Assembly (NCBI RefSeq): GCF_000308535.1 | Contig: NZ_BAFW01000005.1 | Span: 41,677 to 105,676, forward strand | From: Nocardia cerradoensis NBRC 101014 | GTDB lineage: Bacteria; Actinomycetota; Actinomycetes; Mycobacteriales; Mycobacteriaceae | Length of the DNA: 64,000 bases | Reading direction: 5' to 3' | Shown: piece after piece, positions 41,172 through 51,052 of the stretch | Position numbering within the stretch: the stretch's first letter is position 1 | Layout of the letters: the number at the start of each line of letters is the position of its first letter | The notes under the pieces: model-generated | Seen by the model: the letters and a program-made list of their open reading frames with translations, nothing else | The model's database searches: none | What the model was told of the DNA's origin: nothing | Translations under genes and position numbers: made by a program

Positions 41172-42158
41172 CTAGCGCGCCACGGCCTCCGATTCCGAGA
41201 CGCCATGGCCACTGTCGGCGATGGGGCCTTTCGGCGGGGCGGCCACCAGCGTCAGCAAGGTCGCCTCGGGGCGGCAGCAGAAGCGGTACGGCGCCCACGG
41301 CGAGGTGCCCAGACCCGCGGACACGTGCAGCCGCGTGTGCGCGCCCCAGCGCGACGGCCCCTTCACCCGGGATCGATCGATACCGCAGTTGGTGACCAGC
41401 GCGCCGAATCCCGGCAGGCACAGCTGCCCGCCGTGGGTGTGACCGGCCAGCACGAGGTCGTACCCGTCACCGGCGAACCGATCGAGCACCCGCGGTTCGG
41501 GCGAATGGGTGAGTCCGATGCTCAGATCGGCCAGGGGGTTCGGCGAGCCGGCGACCGTGTCGTAGCGATCGCGAGCCAGATGCGGGTCGTCGACGCCGGC
41601 CGTGGAGATCTTGATTCCGGCGACCTCGAGATCGCGCCGCACATGAGTCAGATCCAGCCAGCCGCGCTCGGTGAACGCCGCGCGCAGATCCTGCCAGGGC
41701 AGCGGATCGCCGTGCACGCGCTTGTGGTTCTTGTCGAAGTACTTGAGCGGGTTCTTCGGCACGGGCGCGAAGTAGTCGTTACTGCCGAACACGAAGATGC
41801 CCGGACGGGAGAGCAGCGCCGTCAGCGACTGCACCACCGCGGGCACCGCCTTCGGATGCGCGAGATTGTCACCGGTGTTGACGATCAGGTCAGGTTCCAA
41901 GGCGGCGAGTTCGCGCACCCAGGCTTGTTTGAGTTTCTGGCCGGGCGTCATGTGCAGGTCGCTGATGTGCAGCACACGCAGGCTCGACGAGCCCGGCTGC
42001 AGCACCGGCATCGTGGCCTCGCGCAGGACGAAGGCATTGCGTTCGATCAGCGAGGCATAGCCGATTCCGGCCACTGCGGTACCGGCGGCCGCGGCGGCGA
42101 CCTTAGCTCCGGAGCCCAGCGCTGCTCGTCGAAGTGCGGGGGACGAGAATACGGGCAT
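41172..42158 (-). CDS. Metallophosphoesterase (Rv3683-like)
   Basis: 328 residues from the ATG at 42156-42158. Calcineurin-type motifs in order: VLHISDLHM (DxH), LIVNTGDNLAH (GDN), FVFGSNDYFAPVP (GND in place of GNH), SIGLTHSPEP and VLAGHTHGGQL (GHTH). An N-terminal helix (AALGSGAKVAAAAAGTAVAGIGYASLI) may anchor it. Gene position next to ponA2 matches mycobacterial Rv3683. Relatives hydrolyse phosphodiesters, nucleotides or UDP-diacyl lipids; substrate is unknown. Confidence 0.92.
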   Translation of the reverse strand: MPVFSSPALRRAALGSGAKVAAAAAGTAVAGIGYASLIERNAFVLREATMPVLQPGSSSLRVLHISDLHMTPGQKLKQAWVRELAALEPDLIVNTGDNLAHPKAVPAVVQSLTALLSRPGIFVFGSNDYFAPVPKNPLKYFDKNHKRVHGDPLPWQDLRAAFTERGWLDLTHVRRDLEVAGIKISTAGVDDPHLARDRYDTVAGSPNPLADLSIGLTHSPEPRVLDRFAGDGYDLVLAGHTHGGQLCLPGFGALVTNCGIDRSRVKGPSRWGAHTRLHVSAGLGTSPWAPYRFCCRPEATLLTLVAAPPKGPIADSGHGVSESEAVAR

Positions 42159-42293
42159 CAGCCCAGAATAGGCGACCACTGTGACGAATACCGAGTGTGA
42201 TTCCGCACAGGCATCCGGTTTGTCGGGGGCTGTCGTGCCCGTCCACCCGGCTCGACACGCGGAAATGCGGTGGGAGGGTCCGCGCGCAACGGC

Positions 42294-42299
42294 TAGCGT
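42294..42299 (+). promoter_or_regulatory. -10 box, leaderless yqeY
   Basis: TAGCGT within CGGCTAGCGTGTGG; the same string precedes the Fic-like gene at 59718-59730. Confidence 0.45.
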
Positions 42300-42306
42300 G
42301 TGGCGC

Positions 42307-42771
42307 ATGTCGGAACTCAAATCGAAGTTGCGCGCCGATCTGACCGCGGCGATGAAGGCGAAGGACACATTGCGCCTCAGCACGCTGCGCATGCTGCTGG
42401 CAGCCGTGCAGAACGCCGAGGTCGCCGGATCCGAGGCGAAGGAGCTCTCCGATGCCGAGGTGATCGCGGTCCTCGGCAAGGAGGCCAAGAAGCGCAATGA
42501 GGCGGCCGTCGTCTACGAACAGAACGGTCGCGGCGAGCTGGCCGCCAACGAGCGTGCCGAGCAGGAGATCATCGACGAATATCTGCCGACCCCGCTCACC
42601 GAAGGCGAGGTCGCCGACATCGCCGACACCGCCATCGCCGATGTGGCCGAGCAGCTCGGTGAGCGCCCCAGCATGAAGCAGATGGGCCAGGTCATGAAGG
42701 TCGCGACGGCGCTGGCCGCGGGCCGGGCCGACGGTTCGCGGATCTCGGCCGCGGTCAAGGCCCGGTTGTAG
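42307..42771 (+). CDS. yqeY: GatB/YqeY domain protein
   Basis: 154 residues from the ATG at 42307; TAGCGT 7 nt upstream fits a leaderless start. LKSKLRADLTAAMKAKDTLRLSTLRMLLAAVQNAE and AEQEIIDEYLPTPLTEGEV are the YqeY signature, related to the tail domain of the GatB amidotransferase subunit that contacts tRNA. Stand-alone YqeY proteins may have tRNA-linked amidase or binding activity, not firmly established. Divergent from the metallophosphoesterase; convergent with ponA2. Confidence 0.93.
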   Translation: MSELKSKLRADLTAAMKAKDTLRLSTLRMLLAAVQNAEVAGSEAKELSDAEVIAVLGKEAKKRNEAAVVYEQNGRGELAANERAEQEIIDEYLPTPLTEGEVADIADTAIADVAEQLGERPSMKQMGQVMKVATALAAGRADGSRISAAVKARL

Positions 42772-42790
42772 GGCGGCTGCCCGGACAAAG

Positions 42791-42831
42791 CGAGAGGCCG
42801 GCGAATGTGACGCACATTCGCCGGCCTCTCG
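42791..42831. terminator. Bidirectional terminator, 19-bp perfect hairpin
   Basis: Arms 42791-42809 and 42813-42831, 3-nt loop, between the convergent yqeY and ponA2 genes. Confidence 0.8.
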
Positions 42832-42838
42832 TGTATCG

Positions 42839-45202
42839 CTACCGGGGGATCGGAATCGGAATCGGTGGCAGCCTCGGTATCTGCGGCAGACCCGGGAGCG
42901 CCGGCGGCGCGGGCGGCGGTCCGGGCCGCGGAATCTCTCGCTGGGTGCCGTCGCTGACGAGCACCGTGATCACCGATCCGGGAATGGCCGAGCCGTTCGG
43001 CGTCGTCGCGGTGACCGTTCCCTTCGCCGCCGAACCGGGTGTGGTGACCGTCGACACCTGGAAGCCGGCGCCGATGAGCACCGAACGCGCCTCGGACTCC
43101 GACATACCGTTCACATCCGGAATCTGCGCGTTGTTCGAGCCGCGCACGTATTTGTCGTCCAGCGGCGGCAGCGCGGGCGGCGGGAATTTGTCCAATACCG
43201 GCTTGATACCGCCGAACCAGCTGCGAGCCGGTTCGTTACCGCCGAAGAGGTTGCCGTCGCCGCAGGTGCGCAGCGGGAACGAGCAGATCTCGCCGGGCGT
43301 CGGGGAGTCGCCGTAGATGTAGGCGGAGCCGGCCATCGAATTGGTGAAGCCGAGGAACGCCGAGGACCGGTGGGTTTCGGTGGTTCCCGTCTTGGCCGAC
43401 ACCGGAGCGTTCCAGCCCACCGCGTGCGCGGAACCGGCCGCGGTACCGCCCACGGCGTCCTGGCTCAGCGCATTGGCCAGCGTATTCGCCAACCCGGGTT
43501 CGACGACCTGTTCACAGGCCTGCTGGGTGAGCGGCACCTGCTTACCGTCGCGGTCGATCACCTCGGCGATCGGCGAGGGTGGGCACCACTTTCCGCCCGA
43601 GGCCAGCGTCGCGGCGACATTGGACAATTCCAGCGGATTGATCGCGACCGGGCCCAGGGTGAACGAGCCCAGATTCTGCTGTTTGATCATGTCCGCCAGG
43701 CTCTGATTGCCGTGACCGGAGGTGCCCGCTTCGGTGTAGGAGCGCATCCCGAGCCGTACCGCCATATCGACCGTCGGGGTCACGCCGACATCCTGAATGA
43801 GCTTGACGAAGGCGGTATTCGGCGACTGCGCCAACGCCTCGGTCACCGACTCCGGCGATCTGTAATTGCCGACGTTCTTCACGCAATAGGTGGCGGGCGG
43901 ACAGCCCGGGGCGCCACCGTTACCCATACCCTTCGCGGCGAAGAACGAGGGTACATCCAGCTGAGCGCTGGTGCCCAGGCCCTTTTCCATCGCGGCGGCC
44001 GTGGTGAAGATCTTGAAAATCGATCCGGCGCCGTCACCGACCATCGAATACGGCTGCGGCTGGACGGTTTGATGGGCGCCCTGATCCAGGCCGTAGGTGC
44101 GGCTCGAGGTCATCGCCAGGATGTGGTGGGAGTCCTGGCCGGGAGCGATGATGCTCATGACCTCGGCGATATTCTCCAGATTCGGATCGGTGTTCGCCGT
44201 GACGGCGGCCTTGACCGAATTCTGCACCGCCGGATCCAGGGTGGTGCGGATCAGATATCCGCCCTTGTCCATCTGATCCTTGCTGATTCCCGCATTGGCC
44301 AGATACTGCAGCGCGTAATCGCAGAAATAACCGCGGTCACCTGCGGCGATGCATCCGCGCGGCAGGCCCTTGGGCTCCGGCAGTACACCCAGCGGCTGCT
44401 CCTTGGCGGCCCGGAATTCGTCGGCCCGGCTCGGAATGTTCTGGATCAGGGTGTCCAGCACGGTATTACGCCGCTCCAGCACGCCCTTGGGGTTGGTGTA
44501 CGGGTTGAGTTTGGAGCTGGACTGGACCATACCGGCGAGCATGGCGGCCTGCGCGACCTTCAAATCCTTGGCGTCGACGCCGAAATAGGTCTGCGCTGCG
44601 TCCTGAATGCCGTAGGAGCCGTTGCCGAACGGCACCAGATTCAGATAGCGGGTGAGGATCTCGTCCTTGGTGAGTTCTTTCTCCAAGGTCAGCGCCATTC
44701 GGATTTCGCGCAGTTTACGGGCCGGCGTGGTTTCGATGGCGGCACGGCGTTCGGCGTCGGTTTTCGCGACCACCAGCAGCTGGAAGTTCTTCACGTACTG
44801 CTGGTCGATGGTCGAGGCGCCCTGCTGGACTTCACCGCTCGAGGTGTTGGTCAGGAATGCGCGCAGCGTGCCCTGCCAGTCGACGCCGCCGTGTTCGGCG
44901 AAGCGTTTGTCCTCGATCGAGACGATCGCCAACTTCATATCGTTGGAGATCTTGTCGCTGGGAACCTCGAAACGTCTCTGCTCGTACAGCCACGCGATGG
45001 GGGCTCCGGTCGCATCGACCATCGTCGACACCGCCGGTGCGGTGCCCGCCACCAATTCCGCGGAAACGTTGTCCACGGCGTCGGCTGCGCGGTTCGACAG
45101 GTACCCGAAGCCGCCGGCGAGCGGGAACAGCAATCCGGCGACGAGTACGGCCGCTAGGACGCAGGCGCCGGCGAGCCTCGCGAGCGTTTGTGAGATCGGC
45201 AC
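42839..45202 (-). CDS. ponA2: Bifunctional class A penicillin-binding protein with PASTA domain (PonA2)
   Basis: 787 residues from the GTG at 45200-45202. One signal-anchor helix (about 10-32) then a GT51 transglycosylase (EDKRFAEHGGVD, GASTIDQQYVKN, KLREIRMALTLEKELTKDEIL) that polymerises lipid II, and a transpeptidase with SIFK (SxxK, catalytic Ser), SPN (SxN) and SAKTGTTE (KTG). A C-terminal PASTA domain (PDVNGMSESEARSVLIGAGFQVSTV) precedes a Pro-rich tail. Active outside the membrane in peptidoglycan synthesis. Position opposite whiB4 matches M. tuberculosis Rv3682. Confidence 0.95.
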   Translation of the reverse strand: MPISQTLARLAGACVLAAVLVAGLLFPLAGGFGYLSNRAADAVDNVSAELVAGTAPAVSTMVDATGAPIAWLYEQRRFEVPSDKISNDMKLAIVSIEDKRFAEHGGVDWQGTLRAFLTNTSSGEVQQGASTIDQQYVKNFQLLVVAKTDAERRAAIETTPARKLREIRMALTLEKELTKDEILTRYLNLVPFGNGSYGIQDAAQTYFGVDAKDLKVAQAAMLAGMVQSSSKLNPYTNPKGVLERRNTVLDTLIQNIPSRADEFRAAKEQPLGVLPEPKGLPRGCIAAGDRGYFCDYALQYLANAGISKDQMDKGGYLIRTTLDPAVQNSVKAAVTANTDPNLENIAEVMSIIAPGQDSHHILAMTSSRTYGLDQGAHQTVQPQPYSMVGDGAGSIFKIFTTAAAMEKGLGTSAQLDVPSFFAAKGMGNGGAPGCPPATYCVKNVGNYRSPESVTEALAQSPNTAFVKLIQDVGVTPTVDMAVRLGMRSYTEAGTSGHGNQSLADMIKQQNLGSFTLGPVAINPLELSNVAATLASGGKWCPPSPIAEVIDRDGKQVPLTQQACEQVVEPGLANTLANALSQDAVGGTAAGSAHAVGWNAPVSAKTGTTETHRSSAFLGFTNSMAGSAYIYGDSPTPGEICSFPLRTCGDGNLFGGNEPARSWFGGIKPVLDKFPPPALPPLDDKYVRGSNNAQIPDVNGMSESEARSVLIGAGFQVSTVTTPGSAAKGTVTATTPNGSAIPGSVITVLVSDGTQREIPRPGPPPAPPALPGLPQIPRLPPIPIPIPR

Positions 45203-45483
45203 GCGCCCCAGCCTAATTGGCCCGCCGTCACACGCGCGGTGCGCGGTCGGCGGCGCGCCATGACCCCTGGTCGCGCGCCCTTCGCAGGGACGGGCGTACC
45301 AGAAATTACGGGCACGGTCTTGCGCTGGGCCCATACCTTTACCTAGATTGAGAACCCAGTGTGATAGAGCTAACACTCAAAGTGGAATGTGGTGCGGAGC
45401 GCAGCGGGGTTGGGTTGCTGTGGGCTGCACGCGATTCCGGAGCGCCGTTGACCCGGTGTTCGGACTGCAAAGGGGCACACCAA
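45203..45483. other. Divergent promoter region ponA2/whiB4
   Basis: 281 bp with no gene. Includes the lower-GC stretch 45330-45390 just upstream of whiB4, where its promoter is expected; no box was clear enough to call. Confidence 0.4.
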
Positions 45484-45807
45484 ATGCACATGACTACCCC
45501 CATCGCTCGATTGGACGTGGAGCAGGCCGAAGCGAGAATCGCCTGGGTGTCCCAGGCCCGATGCAAGGAAGTGGATCCCGACCAGTTGTTCGTGCGTGGT
45601 GCCGCCCAGCGCAAGGCGGCCACCATCTGTCGGCACTGCCCGGTGCTCATGGAGTGCGGTGCCGACGCCCTCGACAATCGAGTGGAATTCGGTGTGTGGG
45701 GTGGGATGACCGAGCGGCAGCGGCGTGCGCTGCTCAAGCAGCATCCCGAGGTGACCTCCTGGGCGGACTTCTTCCGCGCCCAGCGTCAGCAGAAGGTCGC
45801 GATGTAG
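45484..45807 (+). CDS. whiB4: WhiB-family [4Fe-4S] regulator (WhiB4)
   Basis: 107 residues from the ATG at 45484, AAAGGGG 8 nt upstream (a second ATG at 45490 is possible). Four cluster ligands are seen in ARCKEVDPDQLFV...TICRHCPVLMECGADA (C-x22-C-x2-C-x5-C), followed by the GVWGGMTERQRRALLK turn that defines WhiB proteins. In mycobacteria WhiB4 senses oxygen and redox stress and represses antioxidant genes. Its place beside ponA2 and the two ArsA-like ATPases matches Rv3681c. Confidence 0.95.
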   Translation: MHMTTPIARLDVEQAEARIAWVSQARCKEVDPDQLFVRGAAQRKAATICRHCPVLMECGADALDNRVEFGVWGGMTERQRRALLKQHPEVTSWADFFRAQRQQKVAM

Positions 45808-45819
45808 TCGAGTAACCGT

Positions 45820-45857
45820 ACGGTCCGAGCCCGCGTGTCCGGGCTCGGACCGTTTTT
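45820..45857 (+). terminator. Intrinsic terminator of whiB4
   Basis: Perfect 14-bp arms (45820-45833, 45840-45853), 6-nt loop, followed by TTTTT: the only classic U-tract terminator in the window. Confidence 0.9.
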
Positions 45858-45907
45858 CGCCCGGTGACGTGCGGAATCGGGGCCGCACGTCAGCACCACT
45901 GGAGAAG

Positions 45908-47116
45908 TCAGGCCGCGCCGGATCCGGCGAGCTGTTCGCCGACCGCGCGCAACGCGTCCAGATCGGACACTTCGAACGGCAGCGCGGTCACCGTCACGAT
46001 CGGCACCCGCGGATGGGCGCCGGTGAAGCGGTGCAGCAGATGCTGTTCGCGTTTGGCGGTGACCGCGCGATGGGCGTGGATGCGCAGGATGTCGGCGGTC
46101 AGCGTCGCGGGATCGGTGGCGGCGTCCGCGGCGGCCACGGCCTCCTCGGCGGTGCCGTCGGAGGCGCTGCCCGGGCCGGGGCTCAGCCGGTCCGCGGCGG
46201 CGGTCGCCTGAGCCGACGAGAGGGTGCACAGCACCGGATGGGTGCGATTGAGAACCAGCCCGGCCAGCGGCATTCCGTCGGTGGAGAGACGGTCCACGAA
46301 GAACGACGCCTCGCGCAGCGCGTCCGGCTCGGCCGCGGCGACCACCACGAAATGGGTTCCGGGCCGCGAGAGCATGGCGTAGGTGCGCTCGGCGCGGTCC
46401 TGGAAGCCGCCGAACATCGACTCCAGCGACTGCAGGAACAGCGACGCGTCCTTGAGCATCTGCCCGCCCACGACCGTGGACACCCCGCGCACGGCGAGGC
46501 TCATCGCGCCGGTGACGAAGCGGCCCACGCCGCGGCCCGGCGCCATGATGACGCGGATCATCCGGCCGTTGAGGAAGTTGCCGAGCCGCTTGGGCGCGTC
46601 GAGGAAGTCCAGGGCGTTGCGCGAGGGCGGGGTGTCGACGACGACGAGATCCCATTCGCGCTTGGCGACCAGCTGGCCCAGCTTTTCCATCGCCATGTAC
46701 TCCTGCGTTCCGCCGAAGGAGGACGCGACCGTCTGATAGAAGGGGTTGGCGAAGATCTGCTCGGCCTTGTCCGGGCTGGTGTGCTCGAGCACCATGTCGT
46801 CGAAGGTGCGGCGCATGTTGAGCATCATCGCGTACAGCTCGCCCTCGGCCGTCTCGGGCAGCTGGACGCGCTGGGGAGCGTTGCCGAGGTCGCTGACGCC
46901 CAGGGACTGGGCCAGCCGCCGCGCCGGATCGATGGTCAGCACCACGACCTTGCGGCCCTGTTCGGCCGCGCGCAGGGCGATCGCCGCGGCGGTGGTGGTC
47001 TTGCCGACGCCGCCGGAACCACAGCACACCACCACCCGGGCGGTCGGGTCGGCGATGACGGCCTCGACGTCCAGCAGCGGGGTCGCCGGCGGGATCAGGG
47101 GGCTCGGATGGCTCAT
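45908..47116 (-). CDS. ArsA/GET3-like anion-transporting ATPase (Rv3680-like)
   Basis: 402 residues. Deviant Walker [24 protein letters not shown] (about 32-54), then [17 protein letters not shown] and [19 protein letters not shown] (Walker B/A-loop) are diagnostic of ArsA. The start shares a base with the stop of the preceding gene (TGATG). Works with its neighbour as a pair, as in M. tuberculosis Rv3680/Rv3679, which have been implicated in handling small-molecule stress and may act on hydrophobic or tail-anchored cargo. Loss of ArsA-type Cys ligands argues against arsenite. Confidence 0.92.
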   Translation of the reverse strand: MSHPSPLIPPATPLLDVEAVIADPTARVVVCCGSGGVGKTTTAAAIALRAAEQGRKVVVLTIDPARRLAQSLGVSDLGNAPQRVQLPETAEGELYAMMLNMRRTFDDMVLEHTSPDKAEQIFANPFYQTVASSFGGTQEYMAMEKLGQLVAKREWDLVVVDTPPSRNALDFLDAPKRLGNFLNGRMIRVIMAPGRGVGRFVTGAMSLAVRGVSTVVGGQMLKDASLFLQSLESMFGGFQDRAERTYAMLSRPGTHFVVVAAAEPDALREASFFVDRLSTDGMPLAGLVLNRTHPVLCTLSSAQATAAADRLSPGPGSASDGTAEEAVAAADAATDPATLTADILRIHAHRAVTAKREQHLLHRFTGAHPRVPIVTVTALPFEVSDLDALRAVGEQLAGSGAA

Positions 47117-48153
47117 CAGCGGACTCCCTGCGCGCTCAGATGTTCGGCCAGTTCGTACAGTCCGCCCAGGTCCATACCGTCGGGCAGCGCCGGGAGATAC
47201 AAGCGGCTGATATCCACCTTCGCCAGTTCGGCGGAGCTGTCGTCCTGGGCCTGCAGGGTGGCCGAATGTTCCACGGCTTCCTGGATCAGGCCCTGGAAGT
47301 CGTTGTCGTCCACCGTGATTCCGGCCTCGGCCAGCCCCGCGCGGACGGCGTCCAGATCGAGGTCACCGCTCGCGACACGGGCGCGCACCGGGGCGGGGAG
47401 AAAGCCCTCGGTGGCCCGATTGACGATGACCGTGCCGATCCGGAAATCCGATTCGGTCAACTCGGCGATCGCGTCCGCGGTCTCCTGCACCGGCAGTGCC
47501 TCGAGCAGCGTCACCAGGTGGACGACGGTCTGCTCGGAATGCAGCAGCGCGGCCACGCCCTCGGCCTGCCCGGCGATCGGCCCACCCTTGGCGACCTCGG
47601 CCATGGCCTTGGTGACGTCGAGGAATCCTGCGATGCGACCGGTCGGCGGGGCGTCGACCACGATCTCGTCGTAGACGCGCTTACCGGATTTGTCGGTGCG
47701 GACCGCGCATTCCTTGATCTTGCCGGTCAGTATCACGTCGCGCAGACCCGGCGCGATGGTCGTGACGAATTCGATGGCGCCCATCCGGCGCATCGCCCGG
47801 CCCGCGAAGCCGAGGTTGTAGAACATGTCGAGATATTCGAGGAAGGCGTGTTCGATATCGAGGGCCAGCGCCATCACCTCACCGCCACCGTCGGCGGTGG
47901 CGATCTTGGTTTCGGTGGGCGGCAGCGGCGGCAGATCGAACAATTGCGCAATCGACTGGCGGCCCTCCACCTCGACCAGCAGCACCCGCCGCCCGCCGGC
48001 GGCCAATGCGAGCGCCAAAGCGCCTGCGACCGTAGATTTTCCGGTCCCGCCCTTGCCGGACACGTAATGCAGCCGCGCTTTGTCGGCTCGGTCCGGCCAC
48101 CCTAATTTCAGTCCCGGCTCTTGCGAAACGGGTACTGCTGTCGGTACTCCCAC
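47116..48153 (-). CDS. ArsA/GET3-like anion-transporting ATPase (Rv3679-like)
   Basis: 345 residues from the GTG at 48151-48153; TATAGG 9 nt upstream suggests a leaderless start. Walker A is [25 protein letters not shown] (about 30-54), and [20 protein letters not shown] carries the switch/Walker B. First gene of the two-gene ATPase operon, coupled to its partner. Probably forms a heterodimeric complex with the next protein. Confidence 0.92.
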   Translation of the reverse strand: MGVPTAVPVSQEPGLKLGWPDRADKARLHYVSGKGGTGKSTVAGALALALAAGGRRVLLVEVEGRQSIAQLFDLPPLPPTETKIATADGGGEVMALALDIEHAFLEYLDMFYNLGFAGRAMRRMGAIEFVTTIAPGLRDVILTGKIKECAVRTDKSGKRVYDEIVVDAPPTGRIAGFLDVTKAMAEVAKGGPIAGQAEGVAALLHSEQTVVHLVTLLEALPVQETADAIAELTESDFRIGTVIVNRATEGFLPAPVRARVASGDLDLDAVRAGLAEAGITVDDNDFQGLIQEAVEHSATLQAQDDSSAELAKVDISRLYLPALPDGMDLGGLYELAEHLSAQGVR

Positions 48154-48317
48154 GCTCGCGAGCCTATAACCCGTTACGAAACAGCGACCAGAGGATCGCC
48201 CTACTGTCTCGTAGGCCACAGCGCACTTCCGTGCGAGCCGGAAATGTGCTGATCGGTCCGCGACGAGTCGCTCGGCCGGACAATTCACCGCCGGTTCACC
48301 CAGTACGCTTCTGCGAC

Positions 48318-48482
48318 ATGAGCGATGTGACGGTCTGGGAATACGCGACGGTGCCGCTGTTGACGCATGCGACCAAACAGATTCTGGATCAGTGGGGCGC
48401 CGACGGCTGGGAACTGGTCACCGTGCTGCCGGGGCCGACCGGTGAACAGCACGTGGCCTATCTGAAGCGGCCCAAGCAGTGA
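48318..48482 (+). CDS. DUF4177 family protein
   Basis: 54 residues from the ATG at 48318; TACGCT 8 nt upstream, no Shine-Dalgarno, so leaderless. VWEYATVPLLTHATKQILDQWGADGWELVTVLPGP is the DUF4177 pattern (WEY ... LNxxGxxGWELV). Corresponds to mycobacterial Rv3678A. Coupled with the next gene by GTGA overlap. Function unknown. Confidence 0.9.
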   Translation: MSDVTVWEYATVPLLTHATKQILDQWGADGWELVTVLPGPTGEQHVAYLKRPKQ

Positions 48483-48946
48483 CGGCCGGCACCGACTGGC
48501 GGGCCAACCTCGAACGGCTCGGTCTCGCCCTGCCGCCGGTGGCGGCTCCGGCGGGCGCCTACATTCCGGCCGTGCGCAGCGGTTCGCTGGTCTACACCGC
48601 CGGCCAGTTGCCCTTCGTCGACGGCGCGCTGTCGGCGACCGGCAAGGTCGGCGCCGACGTGACCGTCGAGGACGCCGCACGCGCCGCCGGCCTGTGCGCG
48701 CTGAACGCGCTGGCCGCGGTCCACGATCTGGTCGGTCTGGACGCGGTCGTGCGGATCGTGAAGGTGGTGGGATTCGTCGCCTCGGCGCCGGGTTTCACCG
48801 ATCAGCCGCTGGTGATCAACGGCGCGTCCGAGCTGCTGGGCGAGCTCTTCGGCGCGGCGGGAGTGCACGCCCGGTCCGCGGTCGGCGTTTTCGAGTTGCC
48901 CAAGAACACTCCGGTTGAGGTGGAGCTGATCGCCGAAGTGCGGTAG
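48479..48946 (+). CDS. RidA/YjgF family enamine/imine deaminase-like protein
   Basis: 155 residues from the GTG at 48479. GAYIPAVRSGSLVYTAGQLPFVDG and AARAAGLCALNALAAVHDLVGLDAVVRIVKVVGFVASAPGF are the YjgF/RidA fold, equivalent to Rv3678c. The conserved Arg of true RidA (IRxxIxxxxL) is not obvious, so this is likely a RidA paralogue of different activity. Second gene of a small operon with the DUF4177 and MBL-fold genes. Confidence 0.9.
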   Translation: MTAGTDWRANLERLGLALPPVAAPAGAYIPAVRSGSLVYTAGQLPFVDGALSATGKVGADVTVEDAARAAGLCALNALAAVHDLVGLDAVVRIVKVVGFVASAPGFTDQPLVINGASELLGELFGAAGVHARSAVGVFELPKNTPVEVELIAEVR

Positions 48947-48955
48947 GCAAGGTAG

Positions 48956-49747
48956 ATGACCCTCACTCATCCCGCGTACGGGCAACTGCGGCCGGTCACC
49001 GGGACCGCTTCGGTGCTGTTGGCCGACAATCCGAACCAGATGACCCTGGAGGGTACGAACACCTGGATTCTGCGGGCGCCGGATCGATCCGACTGTGTGG
49101 TGATCGATCCGGGGCCCAAGGACAAGGCGCACAGCGAGGCGATCGCCCGCGCCACCGACGGCAATATCGCGCTGACGCTGATCACCCATCACCATCACGA
49201 CCACACCGGCGGCATCGATCGGCTGGTGAAGCTGACCGGAACGCCGGTACGGGCGATGGATCCGAAATATCTGTCCGGCTCCTCGGCGCCGCTCACCGAC
49301 GGCGAGGTCGTCGAGGCGGCCGGACTGCGCCTGACGGTGCTGGGCACCCCGGGGCACACCCAGGATTCGGTCAGCCTGCTGCTCGACGACGCGCTGATCA
49401 CCGGCGACACCGTGCTCGGCAGCGGTACGACGGTGCTGGAATCGCGGGACGGCGCACTCGGCGACTATCTCGACTCACTCGCGCTGCTCGCCCGGCACGC
49501 CCCCGGCCGTGCGCTGCTCCCTGCGCACGGCCCCGACCACCCGCAGGCCGAGCCGGTGATCGGTTACTACATCGAACATCGGCATCAGCGCCTGGACCAG
49601 GTGCGGGCGGCATTGCGCGAACTGGGTGAGAACGCGACACCGCTGCAGATCGTGGCGAAGGTCTACGCCGATGTGGACAAACGGCTGTGGCCGGCCGCGC
49701 GCAGCTCGGTCAAGGCCCAGCTCGCCTATCTGCGCGGCCGGAACTGA
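48956..49747 (+). CDS. Metallo-beta-lactamase fold hydrolase (Rv3677c-like)
   Basis: 263 residues, 9 bp after the RidA-like gene. THHHHDHTGGIDRL (zinc motif HxHxDH), GTPGHTQDSVSLLL, ITGDTVLG and PAHGPDHPQ give the metal ligands, and the LACTB2-like C-terminal helical part follows. Enzymes of this group hydrolyse RNA or thioester/glutathione-type bonds; LACTB2 is an endoribonuclease. Active in the cytosol. Convergent with crp. Confidence 0.92.
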   Translation: MTLTHPAYGQLRPVTGTASVLLADNPNQMTLEGTNTWILRAPDRSDCVVIDPGPKDKAHSEAIARATDGNIALTLITHHHHDHTGGIDRLVKLTGTPVRAMDPKYLSGSSAPLTDGEVVEAAGLRLTVLGTPGHTQDSVSLLLDDALITGDTVLGSGTTVLESRDGALGDYLDSLALLARHAPGRALLPAHGPDHPQAEPVIGYYIEHRHQRLDQVRAALRELGENATPLQIVAKVYADVDKRLWPAARSSVKAQLAYLRGRN

Positions 49748-49762
49748 GCCGGATGCGCCGGA

Positions 49763-49787
49763 GCGCGGTGGGAAATCCCTACCGCGC
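49763..49787. terminator. Hairpin between MBL-fold and crp genes
   Basis: GCGCGGT-GGG paired with CCC-ACCGCGC around an AAAT-type loop; overlaps the crp stop. Confidence 0.5.
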
Positions 49788-50453
49788 CCGGCGAGCCAGC
49801 CGCTCCGAATCGGAGATCAGCACGCTCTTACCCTCGAGCCGCAGCCACCCGCGGTGGGCGAAGTCGGCCAGGGCCTTGTTCACCGTCTCGCGCGAGGCGC
49901 CGACCAGCTGGGCGATCTCTTCCTGGGTGAGGTCGTGGGTGACCCGCAGGGCACCGGCCTCCTGAGTGCCGAACCGCTGCGCGAGCTGCAGCAGCGCCTT
50001 GGCGACTCGACCCGGGACATCGGTGAAGATCAGGTCGGCCAGGTTGTTGTTGGTACGCCGCAGGCGACGGGCGAGCACCCGCAGCAACTGTTCGGCGATC
50101 TCCGGCCGCTGGTCGATCCAGGCCTTGAGCGCATCGCGATCCATGGTCACCGCGCGCACCTCGGTCACCGTGGTGGCCGTCGAGGTACGCGGGCCCGGGT
50201 CGAAGATGGACAGCTCGCCGAACATGTCCGACGGGCCCATGATGGTCAGCAGGTTCTCGCGCCCGTCCGGGGAACGGCGGCCGATCTTCACCTTGCCCGA
50301 CGTGATGATGTACAGCCGATCGCCGGGCTCGCCCTCATTGAAAATGACATGGCCGCGTGGAAAATCCACAGGCTGAAGCTGTTTGGCGAGAGCAGCCACC
50401 GCGGTGGGCTCGACGCCTTGGAAGATGCCTGCTCTGGCGAGGGCCTCGTCCAC
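49779..50453 (-). CDS. crp: cAMP receptor protein (Crp/Fnr family global regulator)
   Basis: 224 residues, the exact length of M. tuberculosis Crp (Rv3676), starting at a GTG. The cyclic-nucleotide pocket ([60 protein letters not shown]) and the HTH ([32 protein letters not shown]) are nearly identical to the mycobacterial and GlxR proteins as remembered. Binds TGTGAnnnnnnTCACA-type sites with cAMP. The 268-bp upstream gap contains no gene. Confidence 0.97.
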   Translation of the reverse strand: MDEALARAGIFQGVEPTAVAALAKQLQPVDFPRGHVIFNEGEPGDRLYIITSGKVKIGRRSPDGRENLLTIMGPSDMFGELSIFDPGPRTSTATTVTEVRAVTMDRDALKAWIDQRPEIAEQLLRVLARRLRRTNNNLADLIFTDVPGRVAKALLQLAQRFGTQEAGALRVTHDLTQEEIAQLVGASRETVNKALADFAHRGWLRLEGKSVLISDSERLARRAR

Positions 50454-50721
50454 GAATGTGCTCCTTATGGGAATTGACGGTGCTTACTGCGGCGTCAGCG
50501 GGTCCCTACGTGGTACGCAGGCTGCCGCCTGGCTCGGCGTCGCTCGCCACAGTGCTGGACCGAAGCGTTCGGCCGACAGTGCAGTCTACTTGCCATCCAC
50601 GCAGCGTAGTGACAGACACCACGTAACGTGCGGTTTGTGAACGGGCGCGGCGTCGCGGAAAGTTCCCGGGCTCGGGTATTCGCGGGTCGGGGCGGCGGTA
50701 TCGCCGGACGGCGAAATCTGG

Positions 50722-50961
50722 TCAGCTGGCCTGGGCGACGTCCAATTCGTCGCGATTACGGCGGCGGCCCCCGGAGCCGGCGTGTGCGGGCACGCCCAAC
50801 TTGGCCAGCTCGTTGACCTCGGCATTGCTGGCCCTGTCCAGATATTGCTGGACCTCTTCACCCGGTTCGAGCAGCTTGCGCAGGCGGTTTTCGACACGTT
50901 CCATGAACAGTGCGAAAAGCATCAACACCACCGGGAAGAGCACCACAGCGAGTCCTTGCAT
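50722..50961 (-). CDS. Small single-TM membrane protein (Rv3675-like)
   Basis: 79 residues from the ATG at 50959-50961. One N-terminal helix ([26 protein letters not shown]) followed by a charged, coiled-coil-like segment [28 protein letters not shown] and a basic tail [10 protein letters not shown]. Located between crp and nth as is Rv3675 in M. tuberculosis. Function unknown. Confidence 0.8.
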   Translation of the reverse strand: MQGLAVVLFPVVLMLFALFMERVENRLRKLLEPGEEVQQYLDRASNAEVNELAKLGVPAHAGSGGRRRNRDELDVAQAS

Positions 50962-51052
50962 ACGGGTGAGTAAACACGGAGAAGGTCTCAGATGGAACAC
51001 GGGGATTGTTCGCGATCGCGCTCACGTCGGTGCGGTTCCGTATGGTGGACGA

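Noticed and set aside
50454..50721. Crp autoregulation site upstream of crp
   Set aside because: Only imperfect half-sites such as AGTGACAGACACCACG were found; too weak to call.
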